A stretch of 12,541 nucleotides of DNA. Origin: Clostridia bacterium. Lineage in GTDB: Bacteria; Bacillota; Clostridia; Oscillospirales; Ruminococcaceae. The translations under genes and the position numbers were made by a program. The DNA is taken from contig QKDG01000168.1 in the NCBI GenBank assembly GCA_003246805.1, forward strand, positions 1-12,541, read 5' to 3'. The notes beneath the pieces are model-generated. The model was not told the DNA's origin, did not search any database, and saw only the letters and a program-made list of their open reading frames with translations. The stretch's first letter is position 1; each line of letters opens with the position of its first letter. This document shows positions 1-7,216 of the stretch, in pieces.

Positions 1-2
1 TC

Positions 3-33
3 AAAAAACAGCTGGCTTTTAAAACCGCAACTG
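3..33 (-). terminator. Probable Rho-independent terminator of the AraC-family gene
   Basis: Read on the minus strand, an imperfect hairpin is followed by a run of six T (plus-strand A at 3-8). Plus-strand 9-15 (CAGCTGG) pairs with 26-33 (CGCAACTG), with one G-U pair and one bulged base, around a loop containing TTTTAAAA. It lies 35 bases past the araC stop codon, the expected place. The stem is short and imperfect, so the call is moderate. Confidence 0.55.
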
Positions 34-67
34 GTAATATTGCATTTTTAATCCTGACTTAGCAAAT

Positions 68-916
68 TTATATACTATAAAGTTTTCTATATCCGCTTGG
101 AGAAATGCCCGTTTTGATTTTAAAAAGTCTGCTGAAATACATCGGGTTTTCAAAGCCCACATTATTTGAAATCTGACTAATATTGAAATCAGAGCTTAGC
201 AAGTATTCTTTTGACTTCTGTATCCTTATTTCATTAATATATGCCTGAGGTGAAATGCCAGTTTTGCTTTTAAATATTCGTATAAACCAACAAGTGCTTA
301 CATTATACTTTTTAGCATATTCATTTATTTGTATATTTAAATTGTAATTATGTATAAAATCCTGTTCAATAGTTTTAATTAAAGCGTAGTGTTTATAAAT
401 ACAGTTGCTCGAATTATACGATTGTCTTTTAAACAATAATAATAGCTCTTTAAAATACTCTTGGCACATCTGTTCAAAATACACATCCTTGTGTTGCAGC
501 TCCCGTATTATTTTTTTAAAAATATTAGAAAAGTCTGAATTCATCCCTAAATTAATTATCCCGTTCTGGTCAAAAGGTACATCCTTTAAAAAAGCTTCTG
601 CTTTATATCCTGAAAAGTGTAACCAATACACGTCAGTCGACCCATTCCTTTTATACTCATACTGCTGTTTCTGGTCTGGATATATCACTACAACACTTCC
701 TTCACGAACAGGAATTTTACAGTTATTGACATTAAAATCAGCAGTACCATTTTGTATATATATTATCTGAAAATCTTTTCGCCCATGCCTTCTGTAAGTT
801 GTAAGTGACTCGTTATTGTCTATTTTGTAAAAGCCACAGCTTGTAACCGTCAGTTCGCTATCATCACAAATGATAACATCTTCAATTGAAGTTAAGAACC
901 CAGAATCCATATACAT
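68..916 (-). CDS. AraC-family transcriptional regulator (cupin sensor plus double HTH)
   Basis: A one-component regulator of about 282 residues. The N-terminal part (roughly residues 15-150) looks like an AraC-type cupin ligand-binding domain, with a YIQNGTADFNV strand and the EGSVVVIYPDQ turn. The C-terminal 100 residues carry two helix-turn-helix units. The second is diagnostic: ISQISNNVGFENPMYFSRLF followed by KTGISPSGYR. Three in-frame ATGs lie at 922, 916 and 910. I chose 916 because the AAAGGGG ribosome binding site (924-930) sits 7 bases before it but touches the one at 922. The gene diverges from the ABC exporter operon at 1042 across a 125-bp promoter region, so it most likely controls that operon and perhaps itself. 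The ligand cannot be read from the sequence; sugars, peptides or toxic compounds are all possible for this fold. Confidence 0.93.
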   Translation of the reverse strand: MYMDSGFLTSIEDVIICDDSELTVTSCGFYKIDNNESLTTYRRHGRKDFQIIYIQNGTADFNVNNCKIPVREGSVVVIYPDQKQQYEYKRNGSTDVYWLHFSGYKAEAFLKDVPFDQNGIINLGMNSDFSNIFKKIIRELQHKDVYFEQMCQEYFKELLLLFKRQSYNSSNCIYKHYALIKTIEQDFIHNYNLNIQINEYAKKYNVSTCWFIRIFKSKTGISPQAYINEIRIQKSKEYLLSSDFNISQISNNVGFENPMYFSRLFKIKTGISPSGYRKLYSI

Positions 917-944
917 ATGCATACCCCTTTCTTTCTTTTTTTTG

Positions 945-974
945 ATTATATCATTTTGTGCATTATTTGTACAA
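945..974 (-). promoter_or_regulatory. Promoter of the AraC-family gene
   Basis: On the minus strand, TTGTAC (plus 969-974) and a perfect TATAAT (plus 945-950) are separated by 18 bases. TGA directly precedes the -10, giving an extended -10. The spacing to the ATG at 916 suits a short leader. The -35 is one half of the palindrome TTGTACAA (967-974). Confidence 0.65.
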
Positions 975-1011
975 TATTATTTATATGATATTTTATTAAT
1001 AATGATAAAAT
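967..1011 (+). promoter_or_regulatory. Promoter region of the ABC exporter operon
   Basis: Two overlapping candidates are visible. One uses TTGTAC (967-972), a 16-base spacer and TATTTT (989-994) preceded by TGA. The other is an extended -10, TGA plus TAAAAT (1003-1011), with no good -35. The first shares its -35 with the divergent araC promoter through the palindrome TTGTACAA. Activation by the AraC protein would be consistent with either weak core promoter, but no pair of AraC-type direct repeats was identified by eye. Confidence 0.45.
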
Positions 1012-1041
1012 ATAGATAGAAAAACGCAAGGAGGATAATGT

Positions 1042-2007
1042 ATGTCTATTATTAATGTTTCAAATCTGAGCAAAGTTTTTAAGTATTATAAAAAGAGTGA
1101 AGGTATCAATGCCTCACTCAAAAATCTCTTTAATCGCAAAACCTTATATAAAACGGCAGTTGATAATATTTCATTTTCAATTGAAAAAGGCGAAATAGTT
1201 GGATTTATAGGGCCTAATGGAGCAGGTAAAACAACTACAATGAAAATGCTTTCAGGCATATTACATCCAACTTCTGGAACTATTAATGTTTTGGGTTATG
1301 AACCAAAAGACCAGAACAATGAGCTTAAACGACAGTTTTCAATCGTAATGGGACAAAAAAATCAATTGTGGTGGGATCTCCCTGCTATCGAGACTTTTCG
1401 TCTTAATAAGTACATCTATGATGTAGATGAACAAAACTACCGAAAAAAGCTCGACGAGCTTAGTGAGCTTCTTGAAGTTAAGGAACTAATGGATGTGCAG
1501 GTAAGAAGGCTTTCGCTAGGGGAAAGAATGAAAATGGAGCTGATTGCTTCTCTACTGCATGACCCTAAAGTATTATATCTTGATGAGCCTACTATTGGTC
1601 TTGATTTTGTTTCTCAAAAAAAGCTTAGGGACTTCCTTAAATACTATAATGAACAGAACGGCATTACAATTCTTCTGACAAGCCACTATATAAATGACAT
1701 AGAAGATTTATGCAAAAGAACAATAATAATAAACCACGGAAGTATTTTATATGACGGGGCTCTCGATAAAATCAATCGGGATTATAATAGTAAAAAAATT
1801 ATTAAGCTCAAATTCAGCAATCAAATCAGACAAGACGTATTGTCCACATATGGATATGTAAATGACTATAATGAATTTAATGCTGAAATAGAAGTCCCCA
1901 GAAATATGGCAAACGAAATTTCCCGAAATTTGTTATCAGACTTACCAATAATCGATTTTACTATTGAAGATATGCCACTTGAAAATGCTATTTCCTTGCT
2001 TTACTAA
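1042..2007 (+). CDS. ABC exporter ATP-binding protein (COG4586-like)
   Basis: A 321-residue nucleotide-binding subunit of an ABC-2 type exporter, cytoplasmic and membrane-associated. Visible motifs in order: Walker A GPNGAGKT (57-64), Q-loop around Gln105 (VMGQKNQLWW), signature LSLGERM (157-163), Walker B VLYLDEP (177-183) and the H-loop His215 (LLTSH). About 80 residues follow the ATPase core, as usual in this group. The N-terminal insertion before Walker A (about residues 14-38) and the QKNQLWWDLP segment resemble the COG4586 group, which travels with two PF06182-type permeases, exactly the arrangement here. An AAGGAGG site lies 7 bases before the ATG. It heads an operon with the two permeases. 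The substrate is unknown. From memory, a relative of this family in Synechocystis has been linked to viologen efflux, but that should not be transferred to this gene. Confidence 0.93.
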   Translation: MSIINVSNLSKVFKYYKKSEGINASLKNLFNRKTLYKTAVDNISFSIEKGEIVGFIGPNGAGKTTTMKMLSGILHPTSGTINVLGYEPKDQNNELKRQFSIVMGQKNQLWWDLPAIETFRLNKYIYDVDEQNYRKKLDELSELLEVKELMDVQVRRLSLGERMKMELIASLLHDPKVLYLDEPTIGLDFVSQKKLRDFLKYYNEQNGITILLTSHYINDIEDLCKRTIIINHGSILYDGALDKINRDYNSKKIIKLKFSNQIRQDVLSTYGYVNDYNEFNAEIEVPRNMANEISRNLLSDLPIIDFTIEDMPLENAISLLY

Positions 2008-2030
2008 TTAAGGGGTGGGTGAAAATAATA

Positions 2031-2834
2031 ATGAAAAAGTATTATCAGATTTTTTTAATGGGATTAAATGAAGCAATGCAGTATCGTTTAAATTTTGTTT
2101 TAAGGCTTATTAGCATTGTTTTCCCCGTAACAATTCAGATTTTTATTTGGAATTCCGTATATAGTGCTGACAAAGGCTCAGTTGTTTATGGGTTCACATA
2201 TGGGCAGATGATTATTTATACACTTTTATCAGCTGTTGTTAGTAAATTCATTTCAAGCCAGGGAATAGAACAAATAATTAACTATGAAATTAAAAACGGT
2301 CAATTAAATAAATATACGGTAAAACCTATAAGCTTTTTACGTTATATGTTCAGCGTTGGGCTTGGTAAGAAAATACCGCTAATGATTATAACAAGTTTAA
2401 TAATGAGCATTATATTAATATTTGCACAAATAAAATTGGGAGTATCAATTTCTATTTTAAGAATACTGTTTTTCGTTATTTCCTGCAATCTGGCTTTGCT
2501 ATTAAATTATTTTATCATGTTCTGTCTGGTTCCATTTGCATTTTGGATTAATGATGCCAATTCATTATTTATAATAATGACGCTTATTATAAATGTATTC
2601 AGTGGGGGTGTTTTCCCGTTGGATATTTTCGGGGATGTAGGCAATAGGGTATTTGATTTTCTTCCATTCAAGTACTGCATTTATTATCCTGTAAGCATTA
2701 TAAATAACAGAATTGAACTCAGCTATATTCCACAGATTCTTTTATTACAAATAGTTTGGATTATGATTTCATATTTTGTTGCAAAGGGTATGTGGAAAGC
2801 AGGCATTAAAACTTACAGCGCTTTTGGAGGATAA
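2031..2834 (+). CDS. ABC-2 type permease subunit 1 (PF06182-like)
   Basis: An integral membrane subunit of about 267 residues with about six hydrophobic segments (roughly 22-42, 58-75, 115-137, 142-175, 180-200 and 232-255). It shares two landmarks with the next gene: YRxNF near the N-terminus (QYRLNF, 17-22) and GxL-x5-KPxS (90-101, ending VKPIS). Both fit the ABC2_membrane_6 family. The longest frame opens with GTG at 2019, but the GGGTGA at 2017-2022 is 8 bases before the ATG at 2031, so I prefer that start. The gene follows the ATPase by 23 bases and ends 2 bases before permease 2. It probably forms a heterodimer with permease 2, powered by the upstream ATPase. Confidence 0.88.
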   Translation: MKKYYQIFLMGLNEAMQYRLNFVLRLISIVFPVTIQIFIWNSVYSADKGSVVYGFTYGQMIIYTLLSAVVSKFISSQGIEQIINYEIKNGQLNKYTVKPISFLRYMFSVGLGKKIPLMIITSLIMSIILIFAQIKLGVSISILRILFFVISCNLALLLNYFIMFCLVPFAFWINDANSLFIIMTLIINVFSGGVFPLDIFGDVGNRVFDFLPFKYCIYYPVSIINNRIELSYIPQILLLQIVWIMISYFVAKGMWKAGIKTYSAFGG

Positions 2835-2836
2835 GT

Positions 2837-3646
2837 ATGAAAATATTATACGATATTAAAAAATATCTCAGGCTTTATAAAGCCTTTGTGGCAAATAGTT
2901 TGGCAGCAAGCTTGGAATACAGGGCAAATTTCTTTATGGCAGTTCTGACCGAATGTGCATACCTGTTCATTAAAATACTATATGTTATCGTTTCATATCA
3001 GACTAATCTGAATATAAACGGGTTAACACCTGACAGCATTCTTCTTTTTGTGGGAACATTTGTGTTTATTACAGGCATAATGAGTATGGTGTATTTCCCT
3101 AATTTTTTAAGAATTCCAGAATATATTCACGACGGAAGTCTGGATTTATTTATGACAAAACCAGTTTCTTCACAATTCATGGTTTCTTTCAGATACGTAG
3201 ATTTTGGATGGGCACTTCCCAATATATTAGGCGGTATAATAATGATTGTTATAGCACTTTTCAGATTGGATATTACCCCTACGTGGTGGCAAATTGCTGG
3301 ATTTGTGTTTTATAATTTTACTGGGATTGTACTGACGTACTCTCTTTTATTGCTTCCTGAAATACTGGCTTTTTGGCTTGTTAAGCTAGATTGGCTTCAG
3401 GAGGTTCTGTATGCAATCTGGGATTTCAACAATATGCCAATGAATATTTACGGCAGGACAATAAGAGGAATCGGAACATTTGCAATACCTTTTTTTGTTA
3501 TAACAAACTACCCTCCTTTATTTTTACTTAACAAACTAGAAGTATATGAAATCATTTGGGGAATAATTTTACCTATACTAGGATTAATTATAGTTAGATA
3601 TGCATGGAAAATAGGTATAGCTAAGTATGAAAGCGCCAGCAGTTAG
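2837..3646 (+). CDS. ABC-2 type permease subunit 2 (PF06182-like)
   Basis: A 269-residue membrane protein with about six hydrophobic segments. It carries the same paired landmarks as permease 1: EYRANF (27-32) and GSLDLFMTKPVS (100-111). It is nonetheless diverged, with an extended third-to-fourth segment rich in Trp and Leu (TPTWWQIAGFVFYN, then LLLLPEILAFW). A GGAGG at 2826-2830 overlaps the end of permease 1, and the ATG follows that stop by 2 bases, so translation is probably coupled. It resembles the COG3694 partner of the COG4586/COG4587 exporter trio. The family call is firm and the substrate is unknown. About 200 bases of AT-rich DNA with no recognisable gene follow before the shared terminator. 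Confidence 0.88.
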   Translation: MKILYDIKKYLRLYKAFVANSLAASLEYRANFFMAVLTECAYLFIKILYVIVSYQTNLNINGLTPDSILLFVGTFVFITGIMSMVYFPNFLRIPEYIHDGSLDLFMTKPVSSQFMVSFRYVDFGWALPNILGGIIMIVIALFRLDITPTWWQIAGFVFYNFTGIVLTYSLLLLPEILAFWLVKLDWLQEVLYAIWDFNNMPMNIYGRTIRGIGTFAIPFFVITNYPPLFLLNKLEVYEIIWGIILPILGLIIVRYAWKIGIAKYESASS

Positions 3647-3845
3647 TTTGTTTAAAGCAGCTTATTATTTCCAATATAAACAATGACAGCTTGCCATAAA
3701 ACTTGAAATAATTGCCTTGCCAAACTTTAAAAAGAATAAATTCAATATGCTTAAAAGTTAAAAATAGCCCAATTTATCATTCGTTTTAAAAATGCTTGCA
3801 GGCTCAAATGCTGTTATTCTTCAACATTATTATGTATTCAGATAT

Positions 3846-3885
3846 TAAAATCCCTGTGATGCTTTTTGTTATCACAGGGATTTTA
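3846..3885. terminator. Bidirectional Rho-independent terminator between permease 2 and the Rrf2 gene
   Basis: A perfect 15-bp inverted repeat, 3846-3860 against 3871-3885, has a 10-base loop (GCTTTTTGTT). The stem core is CCCTGTGAT/ATCACAGGG with AAAA/TTTT ends, so both strands finish in T-rich sequence. On the plus strand it is followed by TTATTTTATTTTT. It lies between convergent genes (permease 2 ending 3646, Rrf2 ending 3894) and can stop both. The stretch 3647-3845 shows no gene, only AT-rich DNA. Confidence 0.88.
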
Positions 3886-3893
3886 AGCTTATT

Positions 3894-4298
3894 TTATTTT
3901 TCATCAAAAAACTTGTCAAACGTATAGCTTTCAAGCTTTGCGTTGACATAATCGGTTATTTCAGAAAACGCCTGTTTGTATTTGCATTCGCCTTTAAATG
4001 TTCGCGAACAGGCATAGTTTGTTTCAAGGCAGCGGTTTAACATATATGTACCCTCAACAGCCTCAATAACTTCTTTTAAAGAAATCTTGTCAGAAGTTCT
4101 GGCAAGCTCATATCCACCCTGTGTGCCTTTAAATGATATTACTAACCCTGCCGCAACAAGCTTTCTCAATATTTTAAGCGAAAACCTTATAGTCACACAG
4201 GTTTCATCCGAAATTGTTTTAGCATCCAGTCTTTTCCCCCTGTTTGCAAGGCAAGAGATTATTCTTACTGCATAATCTGACTCTAAAGTAATATACAT
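3894..4298 (-). CDS. Rrf2-family transcriptional regulator with three C-terminal cysteines
   Basis: A 134-residue winged-helix regulator. The N-terminus is typical of Rrf2 proteins (ITLESDYAVRIISCLA), followed by the recognition region FSLKILRKLVAAGLV and the wing FKGTQGGYELAR (57-67). The C-terminal half carries Cys90, Cys97 and Cys105, the position and number that bind a 2Fe-2S or 4Fe-4S cluster in IscR, NsrR and RsrR. The spacing here (C-x6-C-x7-C) is slightly wider than in IscR (C-x5-C-x5-C). Further cysteines are Cys16 and Cys34. It starts 13 bases after the rpoD stop with GGAGG at 4306-4310, so it is probably the last gene of the dgt-dnaG-rpoD operon. No isc or suf genes lie in the window, so its target is not evident. 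Cluster binding is inference. Confidence 0.9.
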   Translation of the reverse strand: MYITLESDYAVRIISCLANRGKRLDAKTISDETCVTIRFSLKILRKLVAAGLVISFKGTQGGYELARTSDKISLKEVIEAVEGTYMLNRCLETNYACSRTFKGECKYKQAFSEITDYVNAKLESYTFDKFFDEK

Positions 4299-4311
4299 TT
4301 ACTTTCCTCCA

Positions 4312-5409
4312 TTAATCTAAATAGTCCCTTACCTTATTGCTCCTGTTAGGGTGACGGAGCTTTCTTAAAGCCTTTGCCTCAATCTGCCTAATTCTTTCAC
4401 GTGTTACGTTGAATTTTTTTCCTACCTCTTCAAGAGTGCGGGAACGACCATCCTCGAGCCCAAACCTTAGCCTTAACACCTTTTCTTCTCGTTCTGTCAG
4501 GGTTGAAAGCACCTGATTCAGTTGCTCCTTTAATAAAATAAGCGATGCAGCTTCAGCTGGCGCCGGAGCATCCTCATCAGGAATAAAATCTCCCAGATGG
4601 CTGTCCTCCTCCTCGCCTATCGGGGTTTCAAGAGAAACAGGGTCCTGCGCTATTCGCATTATCTCTCTTACTCTTTCAACCGGCATGCTTAGTGCTTCAG
4701 CAATTTCATCTGCACTTGGGTCATGACCATTTTTGTGCAAAAGCTGGCTGGAAATCTTTTTAACCTTTGTTATTGTTTCAACCATGTGAACAGGAATACG
4801 AATTGTCCTTGCCTGGTCAGCAATAGCACGTGTTATAGCCTGTCTTATCCACCATGTTGCATAGGTAGAAAACTTAAAGCCTTTTGTATGGTCAAATTTT
4901 TCAACAGCTTTTATCAAACCAAGGTTACCCTCCTGAATCAAATCAAGGAAGGACATTCCTCTTCCCACATATCTTTTTGCGATAGAAACAACAAGGCGAA
5001 GATTGGCCTCGGCAAGCCTTTTCCTCGCAGCAGCTGACACCTTAGGGTCACTTGAAGACATTTGCTCGGCAAGCTTTATTTCATCCTCAGCTGACAAAAG
5101 GGTAACTCTGCCTATTTCCTTCAAATAAATCTTAACTGGGTCGTCAATCGCAATACCGTCAGTCGACAAAGCTATCTCAACATCATCATTTGATGAACTC
5201 TCAATAACCTCATCAAGATCACCGTCTATTATAACGTCATCAATAATTTCTATATTAAAGGACGCGCAATTATCATAGAAATTGTCCATCTGCTCAACAT
5301 CATAGTCAAGCTCTTCCAGTGTATCTGTAATCTCTTTTGTTGTAAGCTTTCCACTTAATCTACCTTGCTCAATAAGGCTGTCTATACTATTCTTTTTATT
5401 AATACTCAT
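4312..5409 (-). CDS. rpoD: Primary RNA polymerase sigma factor RpoD/SigA
   Basis: The housekeeping sigma-70 factor, 365 residues, close to the length of B. subtilis SigA. An acidic N-terminal region 1.1 (about 1-80) is followed by region 1.2 (DPVKIYLKEIGRVTLL, 90-105). Region 2 includes the signature DLIQEGNLGLIKAVEKFD (156-173) and the promoter-melting segment FKFSTYATWWIRQAI (178-192). Region 3 begins RIPVHMVETI, and region 4 has TLTEREEKVLRLRFGL and a helix-turn-helix, TLEEVGKKFNVTRERIRQIE. His208 and Glu211 in region 3.0 correspond to the residues that contact the extended -10 element. GGAGG lies 7 bases before the ATG. It is 28 bases downstream of dnaG with no obvious promoter in that gap, so it is probably co-transcribed. 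Confidence 0.98.
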   Translation of the reverse strand: MSINKKNSIDSLIEQGRLSGKLTTKEITDTLEELDYDVEQMDNFYDNCASFNIEIIDDVIIDGDLDEVIESSSNDDVEIALSTDGIAIDDPVKIYLKEIGRVTLLSAEDEIKLAEQMSSSDPKVSAAARKRLAEANLRLVVSIAKRYVGRGMSFLDLIQEGNLGLIKAVEKFDHTKGFKFSTYATWWIRQAITRAIADQARTIRIPVHMVETITKVKKISSQLLHKNGHDPSADEIAEALSMPVERVREIMRIAQDPVSLETPIGEEEDSHLGDFIPDEDAPAPAEAASLILLKEQLNQVLSTLTEREEKVLRLRFGLEDGRSRTLEEVGKKFNVTRERIRQIEAKALRKLRHPNRSNKVRDYLD

Positions 5410-5437
5410 GTGTTTTCCTCCACTATCAAATTAATCA

Positions 5438-7189
5438 CTAATTTAATTTTTGCTTTAAGCTATTAAAGAAATTTAAAAAATCCTCATCTGACATATCATT
5501 ACCATTTGCTGTATTATCAATATGCGATAACAGCACGTCAATATAATCACTGACTGTTTCCTGAGTAATATTTATCTCCCTTGTTTTTGCGGATATTTCA
5601 GATATTTTGCCCATTTCGTCGGGCGTAAAATCATCATTGAATGAAGAAATGCTGATATCCTTAGAGCCACCTATTTTATCAACAATGCTAATGAATACTC
5701 TTTTATTAAAGGCGGTAACAAAATCTTCTGCCTGCAATCTTGATTTTACAAATTCAAGCTTGTCCGGATTGTTAAGCAAAAAAGCTATAATGCCAGTTTC
5801 TGCTTTTGCTTCCTTAGGATATTTTGCTGCCTCAGGGTTAATATTATCCCTTTTTGCAGTTATTTGATTAGTAATATTCCGCCATTCCCTTTTTTCATTC
5901 ATATTTCTTTGTTTTTTAACAAGCGCATTTACTTCATAAAGCAATGTTTCCTTAGAAACCCCTTGCTCGTTAGCCACCCTTGATATGTAAACCTCGCGTT
6001 CTACTGATGATTTAATGTCTGCCAGAATATGTGTTACTCTTTTAAGATATTCAACTTTCCCTGTGTCACTCTCCATATCAAGCCCGTTTTTGCATTTATT
6101 TAATTCATAAACAATTGCACCCTCGGAATTATCAAGCAGAAGCTTGAATCGCGTCGCCCCGAATTTTTTTATGAATTCATCAGGGTCCTTAGCATTATCG
6201 ATAGTCAGAACTCTTGTTTTAAGCCCTGCATCGCTCAGAAGCGCTATTGCTTTGTAGGTGGCTTTCTGTCCCGCATCGTCAGAATCATAGGCTATGATAA
6301 TCTCCTCAGCATATTGCGACATAAGCCTTGCCTGCTCGGGAGTAAGTGCCGTGCCAAGTGTTGCAACAGTGTTTGAAAACCCTGCCTGATTAATTGCAAT
6401 AACGTCCATATAGCCCTCGGCAAGAATCAGTCGCTTTTCATTGCTTGATTTTGCGAAATTTAGAGAAAAAAGATTTCTGCTCTTTTTAAAAACTGGTGTA
6501 TCCGATGAATTAAGATACTTCGGGCCCTCGCCATCAAGAAGTCTCCCCCCAAATGCGATTACATTCCCCCTTAAATCAAGTATCGGGAAGATAACACGGT
6601 TCCTGAAAACATCATACAAATTCCCGCTTTTGGATTTTATGCACAAGCCGGCAACGATAAGTTCGTTTTCAGTATAACCTTCTGACATCAGATAATTCTT
6701 TAAATTATTCCACTTATCATCTGCATATCCAAGCCCGTATTTTTCAATTGTCTGTAAAGAAAGCCCCCGGTTCAATAAATATGCCAAGCCATTGTTGTCA
6801 CGTTGGGCTTTTAACTGCGAAAAAAAGAATCTTGCCGCAAGCCTGTTAATTTCATACACACGCTGTTTTATTCTTGATGAGTTTTCGTCAAATTGTTCAT
6901 CTGGCAAGGGGATGTTCCCACGTTCTGCCAGATACTTTACTGCCTCAAAATAATCAAGATTCTCACTTTTCATAACAAAGGTTATTACATCACCACCTGC
7001 ACCGCAGCCAAAGCAATAAAAGCTTTGTGTATCGGTATAAACAGTGCACGAAGGAGATTTCTCAGAATGAAACGGGCATAGGCATACATAATTGTGCCCG
7101 GTTCTTTTAAGACTTGTGTAGGATGACATTACACCTTCGATGCTGTTAGCGTTTTTCAGCTGATAGAGAAAATCATCGGGAAGTGCCAT
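5438..7189 (-). CDS. dnaG: DNA primase DnaG
   Basis: Synthesises RNA primers for lagging-strand DNA replication and works with the replicative helicase. It has 583 residues, within the usual 580-610. The N-terminal CHC2 zinc-binding domain shows Cys38, His41, Cys59 and Cys62 (CPFH and CFGC motifs). The catalytic TOPRIM core has LAEGYMDVIA (256-265, with Glu258) and the acidic metal-binding motif AYDSDDAG (300-307). The RNA polymerase-like basic region includes VIAFGGRLLDG and PKYLNSSDTPVF. The last ~120 residues are a helical C-terminal helicase-binding region, as expected weakly conserved. The ribosome site AAGGTGGTGA (7193-7202) differs by one base from the consensus. The gene sits between the dGTPase-like gene and rpoD with gaps of 27 and 28 bases, which supports an operon. 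Confidence 0.98.
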   Translation of the reverse strand: MALPDDFLYQLKNANSIEGVMSSYTSLKRTGHNYVCLCPFHSEKSPSCTVYTDTQSFYCFGCGAGGDVITFVMKSENLDYFEAVKYLAERGNIPLPDEQFDENSSRIKQRVYEINRLAARFFFSQLKAQRDNNGLAYLLNRGLSLQTIEKYGLGYADDKWNNLKNYLMSEGYTENELIVAGLCIKSKSGNLYDVFRNRVIFPILDLRGNVIAFGGRLLDGEGPKYLNSSDTPVFKKSRNLFSLNFAKSSNEKRLILAEGYMDVIAINQAGFSNTVATLGTALTPEQARLMSQYAEEIIIAYDSDDAGQKATYKAIALLSDAGLKTRVLTIDNAKDPDEFIKKFGATRFKLLLDNSEGAIVYELNKCKNGLDMESDTGKVEYLKRVTHILADIKSSVEREVYISRVANEQGVSKETLLYEVNALVKKQRNMNEKREWRNITNQITAKRDNINPEAAKYPKEAKAETGIIAFLLNNPDKLEFVKSRLQAEDFVTAFNKRVFISIVDKIGGSKDISISSFNDDFTPDEMGKISEISAKTREINITQETVSDYIDVLLSHIDNTANGNDMSDEDFLNFFNSLKQKLN

Positions 7190-7216
7190 AACTCACCACC
7201 TTGCCAAATAGAGATA

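Noticed and set aside
405..770. Plus-strand open frame of 121 codons inside the AraC-family gene
   Set aside because: It is antisense to a well-supported gene, has low-complexity translation with no family resemblance, and has no promoter or ribosome site.
1042..3646. Naming the exporter as a drug or viologen efflux pump
   Set aside because: Motifs support only the ABC-2 exporter family. The substrate cannot be read from the sequence and distant precedents are not transferable.
3647..3845. Possible small RNA or decayed gene after permease 2, with loosely repeated TTGCCA and AAATGCT words
   Set aside because: The words are short, AT-rich and not regularly spaced. No promoter pair or open frame of note was found, so it is most simply a spacer.
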